A stretch of 5,473 bases of DNA, taken from an uncultured Bacteroidota bacterium. GTDB taxonomy: Bacteria; Bacteroidota; Bacteroidia; Chitinophagales; Chitinophagaceae. Positions 1 through 5,138 of the stretch are shown here, one piece after another. The stretch is taken from positions 1 through 5,473 of the forward strand of contig CAIWHI010000308.1 in NCBI GenBank assembly GCA_903912435.1, in the 5' to 3' direction. The translations under genes were made by a program, and so were the position numbers. Under the pieces are notes generated by a model, which was given only the letters and a program-made list of their open reading frames with translations, did no database searches and had not been told where the DNA came from. How positions within the stretch are numbered: the stretch's first letter is position 1; each line of letters starts with the position of its first letter.

Positions 1-4
1 CATT

Positions 5-529
5 ATGAAACAGGCAGAAGCATTGGCAGCAAAATTCGGTCGAACCATACCCGCAGCTAAACCTAAACCCAAAAATGAATTCGGACTAACTATTAACGGC
101 TATTGGACCGAAGATAATGTATACGGCCTACCCGATATTCCGGGTATATACACCATGTACGAGTGCGAAACCGACCACAAAACCTACTACACCAAACCTA
201 TAAAGCTTCTTGCCATTGGGGAGAGTCACAATATAAAAGCCGATGTGTACCAACTGCTGGAGAATTCCCTAGACACCGAAAATCCTAATAAGGTGACCCC
301 GCAACCCGGTTGGCGGGATGCTGTGGCTCCTGGTCACGACATCTGCTTTTCCTATATCAAATGCGAACTCCATGACCTCAACCGCCTTGCTACTACTCTT
401 ATTGAAAACATGCATCCCCCATTCAATAAACCCCTAACCCTATTCCCCTACCCCAAAACCCTCATAGTCACCTTTGGTCAAAATCTCCTTTTCCCCAAGG
501 TGATTAGGAATCAGAAATTGGCGGCATAG
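5..529 (+). CDS. GIY-YIG-like protein with degenerate active site (hypothetical)
   Basis: This 174-residue protein has no firm family assignment. The order of short motifs resembles the GIY-YIG nuclease fold: G-I-Y at residues 47-49 after a short lead-in, a hydrophobic strand ending in AIGES (70-74) where the family has YIG, then N76, a middle segment with W103 and a hydrophobic stretch ending in SYIK (116-119), and a final helix ending in PPFN (138-141). In active GIY-YIG enzymes an Arg follows the YIG/N segment and a Glu lies about three residues before the L-I of the last helix. Here those places appear to hold K78/A79 and A129, so nuclease activity is doubtful. There is no signal peptide, so it is probably cytoplasmic. 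The reading frame is open to the window edge upstream of the first Met, so the true start may lie outside. The next gene on this strand starts 440 bases away. The fold call rests on motif spacing by eye; the reading frame itself is fairly secure. Confidence 0.7.
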   Translation: MKQAEALAAKFGRTIPAAKPKPKNEFGLTINGYWTEDNVYGLPDIPGIYTMYECETDHKTYYTKPIKLLAIGESHNIKADVYQLLENSLDTENPNKVTPQPGWRDAVAPGHDICFSYIKCELHDLNRLATTLIENMHPPFNKPLTLFPYPKTLIVTFGQNLLFPKVIRNQKLAA

Positions 530-613
530 ATAACGAAATAAATAAACTCGAACAACGTAAATTATTGAAAATAAGACAGATAGACTATGATGAAACTCCC
601 CTGTTTTTCGTTT

Positions 614-631
614 ACCTACCAAAAGGTAGGT
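614..631. repeat. Perfect 7-bp hairpin with AAAA loop
   Basis: ACCTACC at 614-620 and its exact reverse complement GGTAGGT at 625-631 flank a four-base loop, AAAA. It lies 84 bases past the stop of the first gene and could end its transcript. No T-run follows it on the plus strand, so it is not a textbook intrinsic terminator. It sits ten bases before the larger structure at 641-723 and may belong to the same element. Confidence 0.6.
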
Positions 632-640
632 CTATCAGCA

Positions 641-723
641 GACTGGGAGGGACAGATTGAGCCGTGGGCGAATTCAGGTGTTGTAGCTGCACGGTTAACC
701 GGATTTATCAGACCCACCCTGTC
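641..723 (+). ncRNA. Candidate structured RNA or relic element (nested stems)
   Basis: Bases 641-657 pair with 707-723 over 17 positions: 13 Watson-Crick pairs and four symmetric same-base mismatches (T644/T720, A648/A716, A652/A712, A654/A710). Inside it, 660-666 pairs with 690-696 over seven positions (AGCCGTG with CACGGTT), including one G-U wobble at 661/695. The nested, GC-rich stems in an otherwise AT-rich gap suggest a folded RNA or the remains of a mobile element. The inner stem with its A-G-C start and G-U wobble resembles group II intron domain V. However, the 23-base segment inside it forms no convincing five-pair stem with a GNRA loop, and no reverse transcriptase is nearby. The strand is assumed, not shown. 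No known riboswitch or housekeeping RNA was recognised. Confidence 0.35.
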
Positions 724-817
724 TTTTCAATAACAAATACCACCAGCCATCAGACCCCAAAACAAAAGAGTCAATCCGCTACCCTATTCAACATCCCGTA
801 CCAATTACGCAACATAT

Positions 818-848
818 TTTCAATTCCACCACAAATAACGTAAATTTG
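818..848 (+). promoter_or_regulatory. Bacteroidota-type promoter for the thioredoxin-like/barrel operon
   Basis: TAAATTTG at 841-848 matches the Bacteroidota -7 consensus TAnnTTTG exactly. TTTC at 818-821 matches three of four bases of the -33 element TTTG, at exactly the usual 19-base spacing. Transcription would start near 851-854, giving a leader of roughly 115-120 bases before the ATG at 970. This leader is long for an AT-rich gap and no fold was recognised in it. Confidence 0.6.
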
Positions 849-969
849 TTAGTAGTAATGCCACAATCATTACTGACCGCCATCATTTACCTTAATGACT
901 AAAATCACATTTATGTCTATGCTAATATCTAAACTTGCATCCGGGATTAACTTATCCTCAACCCATAAA

Positions 970-1764
970 ATGAAGAAAATTTACATCTCCCTGCTTACCT
1001 GCCTGCTGCCCGCAATTTCTTCGTTGGCTCAAACCACGGCTACAGACTTCACTGCTACCGATTGTAGCTCTGTAAGTCATAACCTTTTTACCGAATTAAA
1101 TGCCGGCAAGGTGGTAGTATTGGTTTGGGTAGATCCTTGTGCGGCCTGTATCAGCGATGGTATAGCTAGCTATAATGCAGTGCAAAGTTTTGCTGCCTCA
1201 AATCCCGGTAAAGTTTTGTTTTGGTTTTCTGATGATATAGGCAATACCCCATGTTCATCACTGAGTTCGTGGGCTAGCACCAATAGTATTGGACCGGCTA
1301 ATATGACCACCTTCGGAAATGTGGGTGTGCCTATTGATGAGGCCAACTATGGTGGTACGGGTATGCCCCATGTGGTGGTGATGGGTGGCAGCAACCATCA
1401 TATTTACTATAACCAGAGAAATGGATCGAATGATGGTGTGGCTATTTCCAACGCCATTACCCAGGCACTAGCTTCCACCGGGGTAGGAACAGTTACCAAT
1501 AAGAAGTCAGGTTTGGAGCTATACCCAAACCCCTGCAATGGCACCATAAATATAAATTACACAAATACCACCTATGCACCTGTGAGGGTAGGTATATACA
1601 ATCCGGGCGGTAATTTGGTTCAGGATATTGTTATTACTAACCAACAACCCGGCACTAATACTATTCAAATTACCCCCGATCCAATTTTAGCCGACGGGGT
1701 ATATTATATTAAAATAAGCACCCAACAGGAAACACAAACTGCAAAATTGATCATAGCCAAATAA
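970..1764 (+). CDS. Secreted thioredoxin-like protein with T9SS sorting domain
   Basis: The product is 264 residues from the ATG at 970. That start is preferred over the in-frame ATG at 895 because it opens directly on a classic signal peptide (basic MKK, hydrophobic core, cleavage near A20/Q21); the earlier start would bury the signal behind 25 unrelated residues. Residues about 21-170 look like a thioredoxin fold: a beta strand (VVVLVWVD) leads into a CxxC motif, C57-A-A-C60, and a T-G-M-P segment (130-133) supplies a likely cis-proline facing it. Further cysteines lie at 32, 95 and 189. Residues about 180-264 are a T9SS type A sorting tail, with Y-P-N-P near 185-188, the N-G turn and a GVYYIKI strand before the final K-L-I-I-A-K. 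The protein should cross the outer membrane through the type IX machinery and be anchored or released outside. The N-terminal half probably has disulfide oxidoreductase or thiol-binding activity, but the substrate is unknown. It is the first gene of an operon with the barrel gene 6 bases downstream. Confidence 0.87.
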   Translation: MKKIYISLLTCLLPAISSLAQTTATDFTATDCSSVSHNLFTELNAGKVVVLVWVDPCAACISDGIASYNAVQSFAASNPGKVLFWFSDDIGNTPCSSLSSWASTNSIGPANMTTFGNVGVPIDEANYGGTGMPHVVVMGGSNHHIYYNQRNGSNDGVAISNAITQALASTGVGTVTNKKSGLELYPNPCNGTININYTNTTYAPVRVGIYNPGGNLVQDIVITNQQPGTNTIQITPDPILADGVYYIKISTQQETQTAKLIIAK

Positions 1765-1770
1765 TAAAAT

Positions 1771-2760
1771 ATGCGCGGTAGTAAACTAATCATAGTTGTC
1801 CTAATATTATTCTGTTCACACCAGGCCATAGCACAGGGATGCTGCTCAGGTGGTAGTGGTAGCCCTATTGCCGGCGGAACCTCACAAGGGGTATTAGGAT
1901 GCCAGATGACCGAACTGGCTATGAACTACCAATACATCAATAGCAATAAATTCCTTACAGGTGATAAAAAAGCAATGGATTACCTGGATAATTTCAATAC
2001 TAACTATCTGTATGCCAGAGTGGCACAAGGCATTACCGACCATTTTACTTTATCTGTAGAATCAGGTTATTTCCTCAACAAAACCCAGATAGCCATCAAC
2101 AAAAAAGATAAAACTACAAGTGGGGGAATAGGTGATCTGATCATCTTTCCAAGGTATAAGGTTTATGAACACAATACCGATAATACCCGTGATGAAATAA
2201 CAATAGGCCTGGGCTATAAAATGCCCCTGGGCAAATACCTTGACTCATCAATAGTATATACCGACCCAAATGGCAAAAACTACTTTACACCTAAGCCGCC
2301 AGCAATAATGCCCACATCAGGTGCCAATGACTTTATTTTTTACGGATTTCTTTACCGTGGTTATCCTAAAAAGAAATTCAGAATATTTGCAAGCACCATG
2401 TATATTAGAAAAGGCTGGAACCCACTGGGTCAGAAATTTGGTGATTATGCGTCGGTGGGGCTGTTTGCCAGCAAAAATATTTACCGCAACCTAAGTGCTA
2501 CTTTGCAACTAAAAGGTGAATGGATTGATAATATGAGCTACGATAAGCATGTGGACATGCTGGCCACCTACAACATTGATGTCAATTCGTTTGGAAGTAA
2601 AAAAGTAGCCATTGTACCACAGCTAGGTTATAGCTATAAAAAGTTCTCCTTCTACCTGCTTACCGATTTTCCACTTTACCAATATGTAAATGGCACGGCT
2701 ATAGCTTCACAGTTTATGATGACCATGGGGGCATCTTACCGTATTTGTAATGGAATGTAA
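1771..2760 (+). CDS. Predicted outer-membrane beta-barrel protein, Cys-rich N-terminus
   Basis: This 329-residue exported protein starts with a signal peptide (MRGSKL, hydrophobic core, cleavage near A21/Q22). The mature end is unusual: G-C-C-S-G-G-S-G-S-P-I-A-G-G with C24 and C25, and a third cysteine at C44. The rest alternates short amphipathic strands with polar turns rich in Tyr, Gly, Asn and Lys (for example ITIGLGYKMPLG at 143-154 and the repeated FxxY/SVGLFAS-type strands further on), as in outer-membrane barrels of 10-14 strands. No TonB box, plug or OmpA domain is seen, so it is unlikely to be a TonB-dependent receptor; a small channel or transporter-like barrel is more plausible. 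It begins 6 bases after the thioredoxin-like gene and shares its promoter. The vicinal cysteines could bind a metal or be redox partners of the neighbour's CxxC; that is inference. The specific family was not identified. Confidence 0.8.
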   Translation: MRGSKLIIVVLILFCSHQAIAQGCCSGGSGSPIAGGTSQGVLGCQMTELAMNYQYINSNKFLTGDKKAMDYLDNFNTNYLYARVAQGITDHFTLSVESGYFLNKTQIAINKKDKTTSGGIGDLIIFPRYKVYEHNTDNTRDEITIGLGYKMPLGKYLDSSIVYTDPNGKNYFTPKPPAIMPTSGANDFIFYGFLYRGYPKKKFRIFASTMYIRKGWNPLGQKFGDYASVGLFASKNIYRNLSATLQLKGEWIDNMSYDKHVDMLATYNIDVNSFGSKKVAIVPQLGYSYKKFSFYLLTDFPLYQYVNGTAIASQFMMTMGASYRICNGM

Positions 2761-2855
2761 TATTATAAAATTCAATTATACGTATCAGCTTGATAGCTCA
2801 AAATCTGATTTGAAATTAATTAAATGAAAATGGATTTATCACACTATTGAAAACC

Positions 2856-3140
2856 CTAAATTGAACCAACCCTGGCAGTGGTAGTTTGCTTTTTATTAAG
2901 GGTATCCTTTCCACCATTTTTCGAGCGGGCATTGATTATAGAATCAACCTTAACCTTCACTTCAATGCGCATTCTACGGTCAAGGTCTTTTTGAGCCTGC
3001 TGGTCGGACTCAATAAGTCTAATTTTTGTAATAGAATCGTAATGTACCCTTATTTCTTCCTGTGTTAATTTCTTAATTTCCTTTTTACAGGATGAAATGC
3101 TAATAATACCAATACCTAGTGCCAATAATGCTTTTCTCAT
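2856..3140 (-). CDS. Small predicted lipoprotein, highly charged
   Basis: This 94-residue protein opens with a lipoprotein signal: MRK, a hydrophobic run, then a lipobox I-S-S-C with the lipid-bearing cysteine at residue 18, directly followed by K-K-E. The mature part, about 77 residues, is strongly charged and probably helical (residues 20-75 rich in K, E, D, R, Q), with a basic, Thr-rich tail. It matches no family recognised here. It would be anchored to the inner or outer membrane facing the periplasm, or exposed on the surface. It is convergent with the barrel gene (95-base gap, no clear terminator) and divergent from the DUF4294 gene. A plus-strand reading frame inside it (2886-3068) is judged to be a shadow, because only the minus frame has a signal peptide, a lipobox and a promoter motif. 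Confidence 0.75.
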   Translation of the reverse strand: MRKALLALGIGIISISSCKKEIKKLTQEEIRVHYDSITKIRLIESDQQAQKDLDRRMRIEVKVKVDSIINARSKNGGKDTLNKKQTTTARVGSI

Positions 3141-3150
3141 ACTGCGGAGT

Positions 3151-3158
3151 CAAAACTA
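3151..3158 (-). promoter_or_regulatory. -7 promoter motif of the small lipoprotein gene
   Basis: Read on the minus strand the bases are TAGTTTTG, an exact match to TAnnTTTG, ending ten bases before the ATG at 3140. The predicted transcript would start around 3145-3148 with a leader of only a few bases. No good -33 TTTG is found at the usual 19-base spacing (the bases there read ACTT); an ATTG (3177-3174) lies closer, at 15 bases. This is a partial promoter call. Confidence 0.4.
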
Positions 3159-3274
3159 CTAAAGCACAAGCTACAATAAGTATGCCCGATTACAATTATA
3201 ATAAAATATTAACGTTCTAAATCAGGCACGGAAATTGTATAAAACAAGGAAAAAGTGGGAGATTTACATAAGCA

Positions 3275-3925
3275 ATGACAAACAGGCATATTGTAATTTA
3301 TAGGATATTATTTGTGCTTCTGGTAGCCAATAGCCAATTATATGCCCAAACATCACCCAATGACACCATTAGACTGGGTGCCATTACAGATAACGGCCAT
3401 ACCTACCCTTCAGTACTAATGTCGGAAGTGGAGGTGAAAGCATTGTTTATGAATGCTGAAGAACGTAAAAAAAGAGAGCGGCTGAAAAGGGATGTTTTTA
3501 CGGTTTACCCATATGCACTTGCAGCGGCGGTGGTTTTCAGGGAGGTCAATAAATCGCTGGACAGCCTGCCTGACAGAAGGTCGCGGAAGCACTACCTGAA
3601 ATCAATAGACAAAAAACTGGATGGTATCTTTAAGGAGCCGCTAAAAAACCTTACGATAGACCAGGGACATGTATTGATAAAACTGATTGACCGCCAAACC
3701 GGTGAGCAATGCTATGATATTATAAGGGAACTGAAAGGTGGGCTATCGGCCATGGTTTGGCAGGGAGTAGGTGTTTTCTTCAATAATAACCTGAAACACC
3801 AATATGACCCCGAAGGCAATGATAAAGAAATAGAACTGATAGTAAGGGAAATGGAAGCATCCAACCTGTACCAATACCAGCTATACCAGCAGGATCAGTT
3901 ATTGAAGAAGTTAAGTAAGAAGTAG
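3275..3925 (+). CDS. DUF4294 family secreted protein
   Basis: This 216-residue protein has an N-terminal signal peptide (hydrophobic core at 6-20, cleavage near A24/Q25 in LYAQT). The body matches the Bacteroidota family DUF4294 as I recall it: a V-Y-P-Y-A segment at 77-81, a basic helical region (101-125), G-H-V-L-I-K-L-I-D-R-Q-T-G at 131-143, an E-L-K-G segment at 152-155, V-W-Q at 161-163, and L-K-H-Q-Y-D-P-E-G at 173-181. The family has no established function. Length is close to what is usual. It is expected in the periplasm or at the outer membrane. It is divergent from the lipoprotein gene across a 134-base AT-rich gap and convergent with arginase. A purine-rich GTGGGAG lies about 13 bases before the ATG; no TAnnTTTG promoter was found upstream. 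The family call is from memory of conserved motifs. Confidence 0.85.
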   Translation: MTNRHIVIYRILFVLLVANSQLYAQTSPNDTIRLGAITDNGHTYPSVLMSEVEVKALFMNAEERKKRERLKRDVFTVYPYALAAAVVFREVNKSLDSLPDRRSRKHYLKSIDKKLDGIFKEPLKNLTIDQGHVLIKLIDRQTGEQCYDIIRELKGGLSAMVWQGVGVFFNNNLKHQYDPEGNDKEIELIVREMEASNLYQYQLYQQDQLLKKLSKK

Positions 3926-3939
3926 GATTTTTTAGATTA

Positions 3940-4030
3940 GCCTCGAAAGAAAAAGAGCCTCCCGTTCGTGCGATTTTGGCTAAAGCCAATTTCATTTCAC
4001 TCCCTTACCCCGGCATAAATGCCGGGGCTA
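3940..4030. repeat. Candidate dispersed intergenic repeat with two palindromes
   Basis: Between the convergent DUF4294 and arginase genes lies a stretch with two strong palindromes: TTGGCT-AA-AGCCAA at 3976-3989 and the hairpin at 4008-4027, separated by 18 bases. The GC-rich second palindrome stands out against an AT-rich gap. The pairing of a TTGGCTAAAGCCAA core with a CCCCGGCAT palindrome resembles REP-like intergenic repeats seen in Bacteroidota genomes, where their translation yields spurious small reading frames. Only one copy is in this window, so repeat status and element borders are inference. Confidence 0.45.
4008..4027. terminator. 9-bp GC-rich palindrome, possible bidirectional terminator
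   Basis: CCCCGGCAT at 4008-4016 and ATGCCGGGG at 4019-4027 are exact reverse complements around a two-base AA, giving a very stable hairpin in either transcript. It lies 82 bases after the DUF4294 stop and 33 bases after the arginase stop on the opposite strand, a good place to stop both. Neither side has a T-run, so it is not a canonical intrinsic terminator; it may instead protect 3' ends or be part of a repeat. Confidence 0.5.
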
Positions 4031-4060
4031 CTAATATACATTGCGTTAGTTTTATCTATA

Positions 4061-5008
4061 TTAGTTTAGTAATAGCAGGTTAACACTACGTTGCAGGATG
4101 TTGAAGGCTATTTCGGCCATTAGGTTTTCCTTATCGAGGGTTGGGTTAACCTCTGCGATTTCGAAGCAACAGATTTTGTGGTGCTGCATGAAGGAGGCCA
4201 AAAGGTCTTCGGCCTCACGCTCTTTCAATCCATTACTTACCGGGGTACCTGTGCCACGGGAAATAGAACTATCCAGGCTATCCACATCGAATGATACATA
4301 AATATCGTCACAATTAGCAAGGTGTAGGAATGTTTGCCTTACTACGTTTTCAATACCCTTTCTACGCAGTTCGGCTATGGTGATTACCTTAATGTTATTT
4401 TTCTTAATCAGGGCATCTTCTTCCTTTTCAAAGTCCCTTAAGCCTATAAATACTACGTCTTCCGGAAGGATTTTAGGTTCTATGCCACCTATATTCTTCA
4501 GTTTATTCCAGATCTCAAGTGTTTGAGGGTCGGGGCTATGGACTTGGTTATCTACATTATCATCAGCCATAGAGATAGCCAGGGGCATACCATGCATATT
4601 TCCAGAAGGAGTCGTAAATGGGCTATGCATATCGGCATGGGCATCAATCCATACAATACCTAACCTACGTTTTGGCCTGGCAATTTTCAATCCAGCTATC
4701 GTAGCACCGGCAGTGCTATGGTCACCAGCTAAAACGAGTGGAAATAGTCCTGATTTTACTGTTTCGGCAACTGCTTTTGATACACGGTCGTACATGGTAT
4801 AAATACCCTGTATACGCTTGGCGTAAGGTGATGCAATGGGCTCGTATAATAAGCGGTTTTCGTTTTCGATAACATCAGATGAGAAATTCACGAAGAGATT
4901 GCTCATAAAGTCGAGGGCGGCAATTTTAATCGCATCAATTCCCAGGCTAGCTCCACGGGTACCAGCACCAATTTCAGACCGGACTTCAATTATTTTAATA
5001 TTGCGCAT
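4061..5008 (-). CDS. rocF: Arginase-family ureohydrolase (probable arginase)
   Basis: Arginase hydrolyses L-arginine to L-ornithine and urea with two manganese ions, in the cytoplasm. From the ATG at 5008 the protein has 315 residues, normal for the family. An in-frame TTG at 5017 would add three residues but lies inside the -7 promoter motif, so ATG is preferred. Residue numbers here count from the TTG (subtract 3 for the ATG start). Metal-binding motifs are complete: A-G-D-H-S (H100), W-I-D-A-H-A-D (D125, H127, D129) and F-D-V-D (D244, D246). Arginase-type substrate features follow: S-G-N-M-H-G (S138, N140, H142), G-L-R-D with E200, G-T-G-T-P at 255-259, and A-E-V-N-P (E289). The T-T-x-S-G-N-x-H-G and E-V-N-P segments favour arginase over agmatinase or formimidoylglutamase. 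Oddities against the mammalian enzyme: A-G-D-H-S for G-G-D-H-S, H131 where Asn binds the substrate carboxylate, and E197 for Asp. HMG-CoA lyase lies upstream on the same strand. Confidence 0.92.
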   Translation of the reverse strand: MRNIKIIEVRSEIGAGTRGASLGIDAIKIAALDFMSNLFVNFSSDVIENENRLLYEPIASPYAKRIQGIYTMYDRVSKAVAETVKSGLFPLVLAGDHSTAGATIAGLKIARPKRRLGIVWIDAHADMHSPFTTPSGNMHGMPLAISMADDNVDNQVHSPDPQTLEIWNKLKNIGGIEPKILPEDVVFIGLRDFEKEEDALIKKNNIKVITIAELRRKGIENVVRQTFLHLANCDDIYVSFDVDSLDSSISRGTGTPVSNGLKEREAEDLLASFMQHHKICCFEIAEVNPTLDKENLMAEIAFNILQRSVNLLLLN

Positions 5009-5014
5009 AGAACT

Positions 5015-5045
5015 CAAAGATAGAATAAATATTTTTAGGAAAAAA
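5015..5045 (-). promoter_or_regulatory. Promoter of the arginase gene (near-leaderless)
   Basis: On the minus strand TATCTTTG (5022-5015) matches TAnnTTTG exactly, and TTTT (5045-5042) fits three of four bases of the -33 element at exactly 19 bases. The motif ends six bases before the ATG at 5008, so the transcript would begin only a few bases ahead of the start codon. This implies an almost leaderless mRNA without a Shine-Dalgarno sequence and rules against the TTG at 5017 as start. Confidence 0.6.
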
Positions 5046-5138
5046 CCATGATAGGAAACATGATTTAGTTTTAATACTATTCAAATTTCATAGAAATGAA
5101 CATACCATTCTAAAGAAACGACAGAAACTACTAAATTA

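Larger units (their letters stand above)
530..969. other. 440-base intergenic region with hairpins and a promoter
   Basis: No convincing gene was found on either strand. The first part (530-610) is AT-rich with no recognised signal. The middle (614-727) is more GC-rich and contains two inverted-repeat structures, listed separately. The last part contains a Bacteroidota-type promoter (818-848) and the leader of the thioredoxin-like gene. A reverse-strand reading frame at 440-622 overlaps the end of the first gene, has no recognisable features and is treated as chance. Confidence 0.7.

Noticed and set aside
440..622. Minus-strand reading frame of 60 codons
   Set aside because: Overlaps the end of the first gene antisense; no domain, signal or promoter seen.
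659..697. Group II intron domain V
   Set aside because: The base stem with its G-U wobble fits, but the 23-base interior does not form the expected short stem with a GNRA loop, there is no intron-encoded reverse transcriptase, and the flanking sequence pairs around it. Kept only as a resemblance.
554..846. Ten-base direct repeat AACGTAAATT at 554-563 and 837-846, as a possible target-site duplication around the structured element
   Set aside because: Several ten-base matches are expected by chance in a window of this size and AT content, and the second copy overlaps the promoter motif.
895..969. N-terminal extension of the thioredoxin-like protein from the ATG at 895
   Set aside because: It would place 25 residues before an otherwise typical signal peptide beginning MKKIY at 970.
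2787..2798. AGCT-TGAT-AGCT hairpin after the barrel gene as a terminator
   Set aside because: Only four base pairs and no T-run.
2886..3068. Plus-strand reading frame of 60 codons
   Set aside because: It lies wholly antisense to the lipoprotein gene, which has a lipobox and promoter motif; judged a shadow.
3780..3995. Minus-strand reading frame of 71 codons
   Set aside because: It overlaps the end of the DUF4294 gene antisense and runs through the palindromic repeat; no signal peptide, domain or promoter supports it.
4098..4301. Plus-strand reading frame of 67 codons
   Set aside because: Antisense to conserved arginase motifs; no independent support.
4836..5051. Plus-strand reading frame of 71 codons
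   Set aside because: Antisense to the arginase N-terminus and its promoter; no recognisable features.
5087..5100. TTCAT-AGAA-ATGAA hairpin after HMG-CoA lyase as a terminator
   Set aside because: Five AT-rich pairs, too weak to call in an AT-rich gap.
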